NCBI RefSeq assembly: GCF_016879755.1
Contig: NZ_WOFU01000002.1
Coordinates: 310,001-374,000, forward strand
Length of the DNA stretch: 64,000 nucleotides
Direction: 5' to 3'
From: Bacillus sp. B15-48
GTDB lineage: Bacteria; Bacillota; Bacilli; Bacillales; Cytobacillaceae
This document shows, one piece after another, positions 32,374 through 40,549 of this stretch. Made by a program: the position numbers and the translations under genes. How positions within the stretch are numbered: position 1 is the stretch's first letter; each line of letters starts with the position of its first letter. Below the pieces are notes generated by a model, which saw only the letters and a list, made by a program, of their open reading frames with translations, made no database searches and was not told where the DNA came from.

Positions 32374-33253
32374 CTTTCTTCCCCGTAAAATCTCGCTTAG
32401 AAATATTGACCAAAAGGACGGAAGAAAGAATAAAAACGATCCCAAGCGATTGCATAAGAGTGATCCGTTCAGCAAACATAAAAATGCCAAGGAATGTGGC
32501 TGTGACAGGCTCAATTGTTGCAACAATTGCTGCCTGACTACTTTCCACTTTCTCCAAACCCCATGAATAAGCAAAGTAGGCCATTACAGTTGGGAATAAC
32601 CCTAAACTAACTGCGTATATAATTACATCGCCACTTACTTGCACCGTCGGTTTATATGAAGCGAAAAAGGACGGGACGAGGAAAATAGCAGCAACTAAGA
32701 AAGTATATAATGTAAGTGTAAACGGATGGTATGATTGTAGTGCCACTTTACCAAAAATGCTGTATAAGGCGTAGCCTAACCCTGCCCCAAGCCCAATGAA
32801 GATGCTAGTAGCTGGAAAACTCAAATCCTGATTTAAATGAATCCCAGCAACCATTGCTGCACCGACAACCGTTCCAAAAACAGCCATTATTTTCCGAAGA
32901 TTAACACCTTCTTTTAAAAAGAGTGCAGATAACGTTATAACAAAGGCTGGGGATGTATATAGTAAGGCGGCTGCTACCGGAATATTCATTTTTTCTATTG
33001 CCGTAAAATAACACCAATTAAAAAACACAATACTTAATAATCCTGTGCCTAAAAATAAGGGCAAATGCTTTATCTTAATTTTTAAATACTCCCGATAAAA
33101 CAAAAAACCAATTAGCAGTAATAAGACAGCTGCCGTACCGACTCGTATAGCGACAATATCAATAGCACTAAAACCTGCAGCTGATAAACCTTTTACAAAA
33201 AAACCGATTGTCCCCCACATCAATGCCGCCATAGCAATCATCAAATATGCCAA
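32342..33253 (-). CDS. EamA/DMT-family transporter
   Basis: A 303-residue protein of about ten helices in two EamA repeats, starting AYLMIAMAALMWGTIGFFVK, with the repeat motifs IPVAAALLYTSPAFVITLSALFL (about residues 92-114) and SSQAAIVATIEPVTATFLGIF. The substrate is unknown. The start is uncertain: a TTG at 33253 with GATGG upstream or an ATG four codons later. It converges on the oxidase operon and is divergent from the DUF2249 gene. Confidence 0.87.
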   Translation of the reverse strand: MAYLMIAMAALMWGTIGFFVKGLSAAGFSAIDIVAIRVGTAAVLLLLIGFLFYREYLKIKIKHLPLFLGTGLLSIVFFNWCYFTAIEKMNIPVAAALLYTSPAFVITLSALFLKEGVNLRKIMAVFGTVVGAAMVAGIHLNQDLSFPATSIFIGLGAGLGYALYSIFGKVALQSYHPFTLTLYTFLVAAIFLVPSFFASYKPTVQVSGDVIIYAVSLGLFPTVMAYFAYSWGLEKVESSQAAIVATIEPVTATFLGIFMFAERITLMQSLGIVFILSSVLLVNISKRDFTGKKEKNNWSALSK

Positions 33254-33308
33254 ATTACCATCATTCCTCTATATATGTACTTCTTAACTAACCCTTATAA
33301 TACCTGTG

Positions 33309-33351
33309 TATGACTCATATCACTATACCAGTTTACTTCGCCTGTTATACT
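33309..33351 (+). promoter_or_regulatory. Crp/Fnr-type box and -10 of the DUF2249 gene
   Basis: TATGA-CTCATA-TCACT (33309-33324) ends 21 bases before TATACT (33346-33351), which also has the extended -10 TGT. The geometry equals that at the oxidase operon and hcp. Confidence 0.62.
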
Positions 33352-33395
33352 TTACTTATAGATTGACTTAAAAGACGTTTACAGGAGCTGAGGAA

Positions 33396-33629
33396 ATGAA
33401 CAAGACAATTGTTGAACTAGATGTACGCAATGATATCGCGAATGGCCATGATCCCTTCGAGAAAATTATGAAGACGGTTTCCACTTTTAATAAAGACGAT
33501 ACTTTAATCCTCCATGCTCCGTTTCAACCTGTGCCATTATTTGGGGTTTTATCCGCGCAAGGCTTTACGTATGAAACGGAGAAATTAGCTGAAAAGCATT
33601 TTAAAGTCATTTTCACAAAAAAAGCTTAA
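33396..33629 (+). CDS. DUF2249 (TusA-like fold) protein
   Basis: A 77-residue protein with the DUF2249 pattern: VELDVRNDIANGHDPFEKIMKTV, then DDTLILHAPFQPVPLFGVLSAQGF. DUF2249 proteins have a TusA-like two-layer fold but this one has no sulfur-carrier cysteine. They often occur beside nitric oxide, denitrification or hemerythrin genes, so a role in redox or nitrosative stress is plausible but unproven. AGGAGCTGAGGAA precedes the ATG. It is single, with its own Crp/Fnr-type promoter and terminator. Confidence 0.82.
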   Translation: MNKTIVELDVRNDIANGHDPFEKIMKTVSTFNKDDTLILHAPFQPVPLFGVLSAQGFTYETEKLAEKHFKVIFTKKA

Positions 33630-33635
33630 ATTAAC

Positions 33636-33667
33636 AGCCCTACCAAATTGGTGGGGCTTATTGTTTA
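33636..33667. terminator. Terminator between the DUF2249 gene and ypvA
   Basis: AGCCCTACCAA and TTGGTGGGGCT pair with one T-G wobble and are followed by TTATTGTTT. Confidence 0.75.
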
Positions 33668-33675
33668 AATAAGGA

Positions 33676-35637
33676 TTAATCATTCTCATGAGCTAGATTC
33701 ATTTTTGTTGGTTTGACTGGTAACACAGAAAGGACCTTATCCATTACAGTTGAATCCAGATGATGATCGACAAGAATATGAATTGTGCCACAATCTGTAT
33801 TAGTACGAATAAGACGGCCAATCCCTTGTCTTAACCTTAAAAGCATATATGGTAAGTCCACTTCCGAAAAAGCGTCAAGAGCTTCTTCCCTTTTAGCTGC
33901 AAACACAGGATCATTCGGAGGGAAAGGTAAATTAAAAATAATTACATTTTCTAATGCCCTTCCTGGAACATCCAATCCTTCCCATAAATTGACTGAGCAT
34001 AAAGCCGTTTGTTCCTCGTTTTGAAATTGAGAAACTAATGTAGAGATTTCTGCATCTCCTTCGAAAAGAATAGGAAATTCAAATTGGCCTTGTGCATAGG
34101 TTTTAAACAATTGTAACTCATGTTTGTCCGTAAACAAGATGAGGGCACGACCTTTTGAAGCATGTATTTGTTCAGTTACAAACTTTGCTTTCCTAGAAAA
34201 TTCTTCAGGCGGAAATTCAGAAATAGTTACAGTCATTAATTCGTCATAATTAAAAGGAGAACTTACTGAAAAAGATAGATATTTATCAATCCCTAGACTT
34301 TTGGCAAGAAAATTAAAAGACTGTTGATCGGATAAAGTGGCCGATGAAAAAACGATTGGTTTTTCTTCTGAGAAAACATCCTTCCTTAAAATATCCTCTA
34401 CCATTTTTGGCATGATTACTAACGTTTTCTCACCGTTATGGTTCTCCAGCCAGTTAATCCCAACTGATCTCTTCGAAAACAAAGATAAGGAATAACTTAT
34501 TTGATCTAAATACTCCTCAACAATTTTCAAATTATAGTCATTAATGACAAACATTTCACTTTCAAATACGAGCTCTTCTTGCAATGACTCAAGTAGCCAC
34601 AATAAGTGATTGGCTAAACGGGAGACAGAAGGCGACTTTTGTACCGTCATTTTTTCAGATGCTTTACTCTCAATGCTATTTTTTTCGAGCTCGTCAAACA
34701 ACTCCTCATTCACCGCAATTGCCTGCTCCATTAATTCAAGTGTTTTATCTCGAACATCATTGTCCATAATTCTTGTTAATAATGTTTCCAACGTTCGTTC
34801 CGCATAACGGTATGTTAACGCCTTCTGACTGGCAAATTCCAGTAAATGCCCTTCATCAAATATTACACAACTACCTTCAGGTAAAAACGGTCGTTCTCCC
34901 TCACGCTTTCGAGACTCTTTCGTCCAAATATGCTCCATATAGAAATCGTGGGAGCACACTATTAAATCTGCCGCATTCCGGTAATACTCACGTTGGAGTG
35001 TTAAACCACAGCGGTGGCGGCGATTACAGGCAAGACAATCTTGGAGTGGATCCCAGTTAATATTTGCCCATTGTTCATCAGTTAAAGTTGAATAATCTGT
35101 CCGATCCCCATAATGGTAAAATTTTTGCAAAGTCGAGTTTTCATGAACAAAACGCGGAAGACTGTCGTAAACAGCATTATACGCTTCGTCATCCTCATTT
35201 ACGAGAACATCGAGCTTATTAAGACATAAATATTGATCGCGCGATTTTGCCAAACGTACATCAATATTCAAGTTAAGTGCTCGCTCTAATTTCGCAATAT
35301 CTCCTTCCCTTTTTACAAGCTGTTCAATAAGACGTTCATCAGCACAGGCTATGATTGCTGGCTGTTTTGTATAACGAGCATAGCAGATTGCATACAAAAG
35401 GTAGACTAGCGTCTTTCCTGTACCGACTCCTGCTTCGGCGAAAATTACTTTTTTATCTTTAAAAGCTTTTTCCAATTGAAAAGCCATAAATATTTGTTCA
35501 TCACGCAAGTCAAATCCAGCTTCAGGTAGGATATCATAAAATACATCACCAATCCATTCGCTTAGCTTTTCATGAAATGACTCAGTCCTCGATATCGTAA
35601 ACGGTAGACTGCCAGGCAAAAAAATCCCTCCAGACAA
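33676..35637 (-). CDS. ypvA: DinG/XPD-type DNA helicase (YpvA)
   Basis: A 653-residue superfamily 2 helicase. Walker A is AEAGVGTGKTLVYL (about residue 68), the DEAH-like box is FDEGHLLEF, and motif VI is RLRQGIGRLIRT. An iron-sulfur domain is indicated by a cysteine in QYLCLNKL and three more in DCLACNRRHRCGL, the four-cysteine arrangement of XPD, DinG and YoaA. It has no exonuclease domain, unlike the second DinG at 57358. A repair or recombination role is likely; the B. subtilis gene is not well characterised. Confidence 0.88.
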   Translation of the reverse strand: MSGGIFLPGSLPFTISRTESFHEKLSEWIGDVFYDILPEAGFDLRDEQIFMAFQLEKAFKDKKVIFAEAGVGTGKTLVYLLYAICYARYTKQPAIIACADERLIEQLVKREGDIAKLERALNLNIDVRLAKSRDQYLCLNKLDVLVNEDDEAYNAVYDSLPRFVHENSTLQKFYHYGDRTDYSTLTDEQWANINWDPLQDCLACNRRHRCGLTLQREYYRNAADLIVCSHDFYMEHIWTKESRKREGERPFLPEGSCVIFDEGHLLEFASQKALTYRYAERTLETLLTRIMDNDVRDKTLELMEQAIAVNEELFDELEKNSIESKASEKMTVQKSPSVSRLANHLLWLLESLQEELVFESEMFVINDYNLKIVEEYLDQISYSLSLFSKRSVGINWLENHNGEKTLVIMPKMVEDILRKDVFSEEKPIVFSSATLSDQQSFNFLAKSLGIDKYLSFSVSSPFNYDELMTVTISEFPPEEFSRKAKFVTEQIHASKGRALILFTDKHELQLFKTYAQGQFEFPILFEGDAEISTLVSQFQNEEQTALCSVNLWEGLDVPGRALENVIIFNLPFPPNDPVFAAKREEALDAFSEVDLPYMLLRLRQGIGRLIRTNTDCGTIHILVDHHLDSTVMDKVLSVLPVKPTKMNLAHEND

Positions 35638-35731
35638 TATTTAAAGCGCCTCATCACGGGCGCTTTTTCACTCTCATGTATTGTTATAGAAACACAATTT
35701 TATTATACAGAACATTTGACGATATTGCTTA

Positions 35732-36868
35732 TTATTTTTCACGCGGTGGACGTTTTCCCCAATATTGGTAGAAATCTGTGCGAATAAAGCCATTAAATAA
35801 CTTGCGCTTTTTCGTAGCGGGTTTCCCGAAAAGTTGTTCAAACTGTTCATTTGATGTCATTATATAAATGGACCATGTATCTAGCGGCAAAAGCACTTTT
35901 CCCATTTCCCTATACATCTGTTCAACCGCCGGCTTTTCACCGAGCCGTTCACCATATGGAGGATTGCTCGCAATCACCCCATACTCTTTATTTGTCGTAA
36001 AGTCCTGGACACGCATCTGTTTAAAAGAGATAAGGTCGCCAAGACCTGCTTCAAAAGCATTCTCTTGTGATATCGTTACCATTCGATGGTCGATATCAGA
36101 ACCCGTTACATCCAGAGGCTGATCATACTTTGCCATATCCTCTGCCTCGTTCCTTGCTTCGTTCCAGATAGACTGAGGAATCAATCCCCACTGCTCTGAA
36201 ATAAATTCACGATTAAAGCCAGGAGCTATATTTTGTCCAATTAGAGCTGCTTCAATTGCGATCGTACCAGAACCACAAAACGGATCTGAAAATGGGCGTT
36301 CAGGTGTCCAATTTGTGAGCATGACAAGCGCTGCTGCCAATGTTTCTTTTAATGGCGCTTCTCCCTGATTCACTCGATATCCTCTTTTGTGCAAGCCACT
36401 CCCACTCGTATCAATTGTTAATGTAGCAACATCTTTTACCAGTGCCACTTCGATTTTAAACAGTGGGCCACTTTCTTCAAGCCAGGACGTCTTCTTATAA
36501 TGTTTTCTAAGTCGTTCAACGATGGCTTTTTTCACGATTGCTTGGCAATCCGATACACTAAATAATTTCGACTTTTGCGATTTTCCACTAACCGGAAACT
36601 CTGCATCTACCGGTAGGAATTGTTCCCATGGAATCATCTTCGTTTTTTCGAACAATTCGTCAAATGTGAACGCCTTAAATTCACCTGCCTTTATTTTTAC
36701 CCGATCGGCTGTACGAAGCCACAAATTGCTCCTTGCAATTGCTAGCTCGTCTCCTTTAAACGTAATACGACTATTTTCTACTTCACATTCATATCCAAGG
36801 GCTCTTACCTCCTTTGCCACTAATGATTCAAGACCCATTGCGGATGTTGCGATTAATTCATATTTCAT
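35732..36868 (-). CDS. ypsC: 23S rRNA guanine-N2 methyltransferase, RlmL type (YpsC)
   Basis: A 378-residue protein with an N-terminal ferredoxin-like plus THUMP domain (about residues 1-160) and a C-terminal Rossmann methyltransferase (about 165-375). The catalytic motif NPPYGERLG is of the guanine-N2 type, and SDPFCGSGTIAIEAA binds SAM. It corresponds to the N-terminal half of E. coli RlmL, so the expected product is m2G2445 in 23S rRNA. The RlmK half is absent, as is usual in Firmicutes. It lies just downstream of rnpB, as in B. subtilis. Confidence 0.9.
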   Translation of the reverse strand: MKYELIATSAMGLESLVAKEVRALGYECEVENSRITFKGDELAIARSNLWLRTADRVKIKAGEFKAFTFDELFEKTKMIPWEQFLPVDAEFPVSGKSQKSKLFSVSDCQAIVKKAIVERLRKHYKKTSWLEESGPLFKIEVALVKDVATLTIDTSGSGLHKRGYRVNQGEAPLKETLAAALVMLTNWTPERPFSDPFCGSGTIAIEAALIGQNIAPGFNREFISEQWGLIPQSIWNEARNEAEDMAKYDQPLDVTGSDIDHRMVTISQENAFEAGLGDLISFKQMRVQDFTTNKEYGVIASNPPYGERLGEKPAVEQMYREMGKVLLPLDTWSIYIMTSNEQFEQLFGKPATKKRKLFNGFIRTDFYQYWGKRPPREK

Positions 36869-36987
36869 CTATTTCACCCTTAATAATAAAATCAAAATCC
36901 TTCAAACATCATATCAGTTTTATTAATGGAGTACCAATTATGTATATAACAAATCGCGCATTTACGTACTTGAATAACGATAAACAT

Positions 36988-37020
36988 AACAAAAGCCCTC
37001 CTAATGAAAAGAGGGCTTAA
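36988..37020 (-). terminator. Terminator after rnpB
   Basis: AAGCCCTC and GAGGGCTT form an eight-base stem with a ten-base loop and continue into TTGTT on the minus strand. Confidence 0.8.
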
Positions 37021-37039
37021 AACACTCATACAAAAATCG

Positions 37040-37446
37040 ATTAATAACGTTCTGTAAGCCATGTTTTGTTCCATTGTGCTGCAAACGACATTGTCTCGCA
37101 CTCCGGTGGTAATCATCTATCTACAGGTGAAATCTTCACCTGTCCTTCTCTTCGTTCATTTCCTCCAAGAAGGTGCCCCTACCATAGTTTGGGTTTCTCG
37201 CTCGCGGGGTTTACCTCGTTCCACCTTTCCCATTTCTAGGAAAGCTTCGTCACTGTGGCACTTTTATAGGTATTCATGCCATATCGATACCGACTTAGGC
37301 ATTTTCCCTGCCGTCAGCCGCAATAATTGCGACTGCCCTGGCTTATGAATTAACCAGGCACGAACACTACGGGCATCTCAGCCCGTGCGAGCATGGACTT
37401 TCCTCTGCAGCAAAGCTACAGCGATTACCCGAACGCTATTAACGAC
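37040..37446 (-). ncRNA. rnpB: RNase P RNA, type B
   Basis: The catalytic RNA that matures tRNA 5' ends. The minus strand contains the universal core GAGGAAAGTCC near the 5' side, GCTCGCACGG, GCTGACGGCAGG, AGTGCCACAGTGACGAAG, TGGAACGAGGTAAACCCC, CGAGAAACCCAAA, and the 3' ACAAAACATGGCTTACAGAA, all nearly identical to B. subtilis rnpB. Helix P1 is perfect between TTAATAGCGTT at the 5' end and AACGTTATTAA at the 3' end, which fixes the ends to within a few bases. The length of about 407 is normal for type B. Short ORFs read across it are not genes. Confidence 0.97.
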
Positions 37447-37456
37447 TACAAAACTT

Positions 37457-37485
37457 ATTATATGGAACGATCATCAAGAATGCAA
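37457..37485 (-). promoter_or_regulatory. rnpB promoter
   Basis: TTGCAT and TATAAT are 17 bases apart on the minus strand and place the start within a few bases of the predicted RNase P RNA 5' end. Confidence 0.75.
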
Positions 37486-37519
37486 TGGTAAACATTTTGA
37501 AAAAATGTTATAAAATGGT

Positions 37520-37825
37520 TTATCCATCTAATTTATTACCAAACACATGCTTTTCTAGATTGGAAAGTCTCTTTAAAATATCAAAGTTTGTTGTACCAGC
37601 TGGTGCTGGTTGTGTAGTTGAACGCCGTGATGCTTCTTCAAGTTGTTTTTTTAATCTAACGTTCTCCTGCTGTAACTCCTCTACTTCCTGTTGAAACGCT
37701 TCATAATCTTTAATAATTAAATCAAGGTATTTATCCACTTCTTCAGGCTTATATCCACGCATTGCAGTTTTAAACTCTTTTTCAAGTATATCCTTAGCTG
37801 TCAGTTTAATTTTATCAGATACCAT
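37520..37825 (-). CDS. gpsB: Cell division and cell-cycle adaptor GpsB
   Basis: A 101-residue coiled-coil protein with an N-terminal DivIVA-like membrane-binding domain ([28 protein letters not shown] split over residues 8-35), a central coiled coil (residues 35-68) and a C-terminal trimerisation segment ([16 protein letters not shown]). GpsB shuttles the class A penicillin-binding protein PBP1 between division site and side wall; its partner ponA is at 49072 in this window. It is monocistronic, next to rnpB. Confidence 0.95.
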   Translation of the reverse strand: MVSDKIKLTAKDILEKEFKTAMRGYKPEEVDKYLDLIIKDYEAFQQEVEELQQENVRLKKQLEEASRRSTTQPAPAGTTNFDILKRLSNLEKHVFGNKLDG

Positions 37826-37909
37826 TTATCATCACCTCAACTTACCCCAATCATCCAATTATATTGTTTCAAAAACATTGCAATTTGTCAATTTTCTATA
37901 CACAGATAG

Positions 37910-38470
37910 TTAAAAATCATTCTTACTTAATTCCTCTTCCTCAACAATCATCTGTAAATCGTTAAAACTAATTAATCTGATATCGTAGTCTTCACGAGTT
38001 TGCCGTGCTTTTGCAGCTTCTAATATAAACCTAGGACTACCTTCTCGTTCATGATCGTAAAGCAGAACGAGAACATCACTTTTTTGGACTAAAAACTGAT
38101 TGGCCGCTTTTAGTTGCATCGGGCTTTCGTACTGTCTTTTTGAAATTGAATCAACGTGATCCGCTTGAGCAAGAATGGATTCATACCATTCTTTTGTAGT
38201 GTCAATCCATTTTTCTTCCTGGTTTAGAAAAGGAATAAGGACAGACAGTTTTAGCTCAAGGTTCGTTTGTTGTAATTCGAAGACCACCTCAGCCGCCCAA
38301 AGCTCGACGCCTGGTTGACCGCTTATTACAACCCACTCAAGCCCCTCTTCTAACAACGGTGCCAATTGTTTCAAAACTGCTTTTTTTATGTATTTTACTG
38401 CAGGGTGATTTTGCTTGTACACACCCAGTTCATATGCTTTATAACCAGAAATAACTGCAACTTTTGCCAT
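37910..38470 (-). CDS. ypsA: YpsA, SLOG-superfamily protein (DUF1273)
   Basis: A 186-residue Rossmann-like protein of the YpsA group. It opens AKVAVISGYKAYELGVY, has the glycine-rich ISGQPGVELWAAE and the C-terminal LLYDHEREGSPRFILEAA, which fit nucleotide or nucleotide-sugar binding. In B. subtilis and S. aureus YpsA affects cell division and interacts genetically with FtsZ and GpsB, and gpsB is the next gene here. I start at ATG 38470, with AAGGGGAG upstream, giving a length close to B. subtilis YpsA (180). Confidence 0.88.
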   Translation of the reverse strand: MAKVAVISGYKAYELGVYKQNHPAVKYIKKAVLKQLAPLLEEGLEWVVISGQPGVELWAAEVVFELQQTNLELKLSVLIPFLNQEEKWIDTTKEWYESILAQADHVDSISKRQYESPMQLKAANQFLVQKSDVLVLLYDHEREGSPRFILEAAKARQTREDYDIRLISFNDLQMIVEEEELSKNDF

Positions 38471-38515
38471 CATTCTCCCCTTCATCCATACATAATGGTA
38501 AGCTTCAAATAATCT

Positions 38516-38556
38516 ATATAAAGAAGACAAGGGCTTGGAGTAAAGCCCTTGTCTTA
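38516..38556 (-). terminator. Terminator after cotD
   Basis: AAGACAAGGGCTT and AAGCCCTTGTCTT form a 13-base stem with a short loop; CTTTATATAG follows on the minus strand. Confidence 0.8.
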
Positions 38557-38562
38557 AATCTC

Positions 38563-38877
38563 CTATCGTCCGAAGAACCCTGGGCCTGCGCCAAATCCTG
38601 GACCAAACCCTGGACCAAATCCTGGAGCTGCTCCGTATCCTCCTGGTACGACACCTGGTGGTGGTACTGGACCTCCGTAATGATGCTGATGCGACACCGT
38701 GTTACTAGCTGATTTAGTATGAGGATTGTAGTGAACATGGTTAAAGTTGGTGTGGTGGTTATGATGATGATGCGTAGGATGAATATGCGGCACCATATTA
38801 TTAGAGATAGATTGAGTTGTACAGTATTTTGTCGGATATACTACTGCCGGTAAGATACAACCTGGTTTCATATGCAT
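38563..38877 (-). CDS. cotD: Spore coat protein CotD-like
   Basis: A 104-residue His-rich inner-coat protein. The N-terminal two-thirds follows B. subtilis CotD: MVPHIHPTHHHHNHHTNFNH, HVHYNPHTKSA and HQHHYGG. The C terminus is an added glycine-aromatic tail (PPPGVVPGG, then a GFGP repeat ending GFFGR) that B. subtilis CotD lacks. The ribosome site is GGAGAG. A sigma-K-type promoter lies 42-69 bases upstream, agreeing with mother-cell expression. Its place between ypsA and the mrf genes is conserved. Confidence 0.9.
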   Translation of the reverse strand: MHMKPGCILPAVVYPTKYCTTQSISNNMVPHIHPTHHHHNHHTNFNHVHYNPHTKSASNTVSHQHHYGGPVPPPGVVPGGYGAAPGFGPGFGPGFGAGPGFFGR

Positions 38878-38918
38878 ATAAAAAACTCTCCTTCCTCAAT
38901 TTTATTGTTTTTACACTA

Positions 38919-38946
38919 ATAGGCTATGATTGGAAGGAGCATCTTG
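38919..38946 (-). promoter_or_regulatory. Sigma-K-type promoter of cotD
   Basis: CATAGCCTA matches the sigma-K -10 consensus CATANNNTA exactly, and AC lies 17 bases upstream in the -35 position, on the minus strand. Confidence 0.72.
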
Positions 38947-39001
38947 TACTAATGAATATACCTATTTTTGTCCTAAAACAACAGGAAAATCTTGCAACAT
39001 C

Positions 39002-39097
39002 TTATAAAAACGCATAAAAATTGTCCTTAAATCCTGTAAATACAATCGCTGTAAGACATACGACAATAAAAAACATCACTAATATTGCTTTGTACAT
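39002..39097 (-). CDS. 31-residue single-pass membrane peptide
   Basis: The peptide is MYKAILVMFFIVVCLTAIVF followed by TGFKDNFYAFL: one hydrophobic helix then a short polar tail. GGGGATG lies eight bases before the ATG, and a TTGTAT/TAAAAT pair with 17-base spacing (39137-39165) can drive it. It is located between mrfB and cotD. I know no named homologue. The small size means coding status rests on the promoter and ribosome-site arrangement and on composition. Confidence 0.55.
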   Translation of the reverse strand: MYKAILVMFFIVVCLTAIVFTGFKDNFYAFL

Positions 39098-39136
39098 ATG
39101 ATTAACATCCCCACGTTGAAAATTTTACCCTATCCA

Positions 39137-39165
39137 ATTTTAACGCTGAAATATGTGATATACAA
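39137..39165 (-). promoter_or_regulatory. Candidate promoter of the 31-residue peptide gene
   Basis: TTGTAT and TAAAAT are separated by 17 bases on the minus strand, 40 bases before the ATG. Confidence 0.5.
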
Positions 39166-39266
39166 GTGAAAAACTCGCTTTTTTCGCGACGAAAATATGA
39201 AAAAATTGTGACGCTGTTTTATCTGTCAAATAGTGACTAAGAAACAAACTGAAGAGGTATTAAAGT

Positions 39267-40535
39267 TCAGCTATCTTTCAGTTTTTTTATTTTTTTCGTG
39301 ATTCTCGCTGACCGAATAGCCAAATCTTCCGCTCGCTTTTTCAACTTTCCCGCTATCCCTATGGATTGTAATATTCCTTCAGCTAATTTACAGTATTTTA
39401 ATGCTAATTGATAATTTCTTATTTTATGTTCATAATACTTTGCTAGTTCCACACTTGCATCTATGCTTATCTCTTCATTCCCCAATTTTGAACAATCTTC
39501 CCAAAGGGGGATCGCATTTAGCCAATCTTGCTTTCGCTTGTATTCTAAGGCTAGTGCCTGCTTAGCAAGCACCGCATCCATTTCTTTCCCACGAGCAATA
39601 TACTCAAAATTCTCTGTCGCTTTTTCTCGGTCTCCTAAATGAGCAAACCACCTGCCAACCTCATACGTTTCTCTTACGGTCCTTTTTTTATCCAAGCCTA
39701 AAATCTGAAAGGATAAATGGGTATAAAGAGTAATTAAAGAGAGAATGTCTAATTCATTATGCTTTATCACGCGAAGCAACCCTTCCGGATGCTTTCTTTC
39801 TAAGAAATCATAATAAATCATTGGTGCTAAATATCCTGGAATGTCATCGTCCCGTTCAAAATCTAGAATCTCCTTTTCTACAACAGTTAGCTTCATCCGT
39901 TCAATTTTATGTTTCCACATTCGTCTTGCCGCATGGTATAAATCAAAATGGCCGAACGATGGCAACTTTGGTACATGTTCACGAATGAGTGTATGCCTTG
40001 TTTTTACTTGCGGCCAATCAAATGCTTTGCCATTATAGCTCACAAGCGTTGTATAATCGATTGATTCAAGAAAGTTTTTATATAAAGCAACTTCCGCACC
40101 TGGCTGAGGAAGAATATGTTGCGTAAGGATGATAGAATCCCCTTGAATAGACGCATGGCCTAATAAAAAAATTGTATTGCCAACCCCACCGCCCAAGCCC
40201 GTTGTTTCGGTGTCAAAAAAAAATAAATCCTCCGGCTTATGACCAAGTGAAGACAGTGGATGAGTTATGTCCGTTTCATTCCAACCTTCCACTGCTTTTA
40301 TTACATCCGAAAATGAATATTGCCCATGCTGATGTGTTATTGGCCACTCAACTTTTCTTACGAGACAATAGTTCCCGTCAAAATAATACGGCTCTACATT
40401 TTCATTTCTCCATATCTCAATGTAGGGAATATGGTCAGGGTTTGTAACCTGCTGTTGTACAACAGTGTCACCACTTCGGCCCTCCCCTGCTTGAAGATGT
40501 GGCTTTAAGCGTTTTAATTTATTTTTTAAGGACAT
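39267..40535 (-). CDS. mrfB: MrfB (YprB), DEDD-family exonuclease with TPR-like tail
   Basis: A 422-residue partner of MrfA in the mitomycin C-specific excision repair pathway described in B. subtilis. The nuclease domain (about residues 95-280) has FFDTETTGLGGGVGNT with the first catalytic acids, LVSYNGKAFDWPQ with the next, and HNELDILSL with the last. The C-terminal part (about 290-400) is built of TPR-like helices (WFAHLGDREKATENFEYIA). I start at ATG 40535, which has AAGGGTG upstream. It follows mrfA by 14 bases. Confidence 0.92.
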   Translation of the reverse strand: MSLKNKLKRLKPHLQAGEGRSGDTVVQQQVTNPDHIPYIEIWRNENVEPYYFDGNYCLVRKVEWPITHQHGQYSFSDVIKAVEGWNETDITHPLSSLGHKPEDLFFFDTETTGLGGGVGNTIFLLGHASIQGDSIILTQHILPQPGAEVALYKNFLESIDYTTLVSYNGKAFDWPQVKTRHTLIREHVPKLPSFGHFDLYHAARRMWKHKIERMKLTVVEKEILDFERDDDIPGYLAPMIYYDFLERKHPEGLLRVIKHNELDILSLITLYTHLSFQILGLDKKRTVRETYEVGRWFAHLGDREKATENFEYIARGKEMDAVLAKQALALEYKRKQDWLNAIPLWEDCSKLGNEEISIDASVELAKYYEHKIRNYQLALKYCKLAEGILQSIGIAGKLKKRAEDLAIRSARITKKIKKLKDS

Positions 40536-40549
40536 CTTCAATCACCCTT

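Noticed and set aside
36892-37348. Short ORFs across the rnpB region
   Set aside because: The sequence is the conserved RNase P RNA with matching core motifs and a perfect P1 helix, so the reading frames are accidental.
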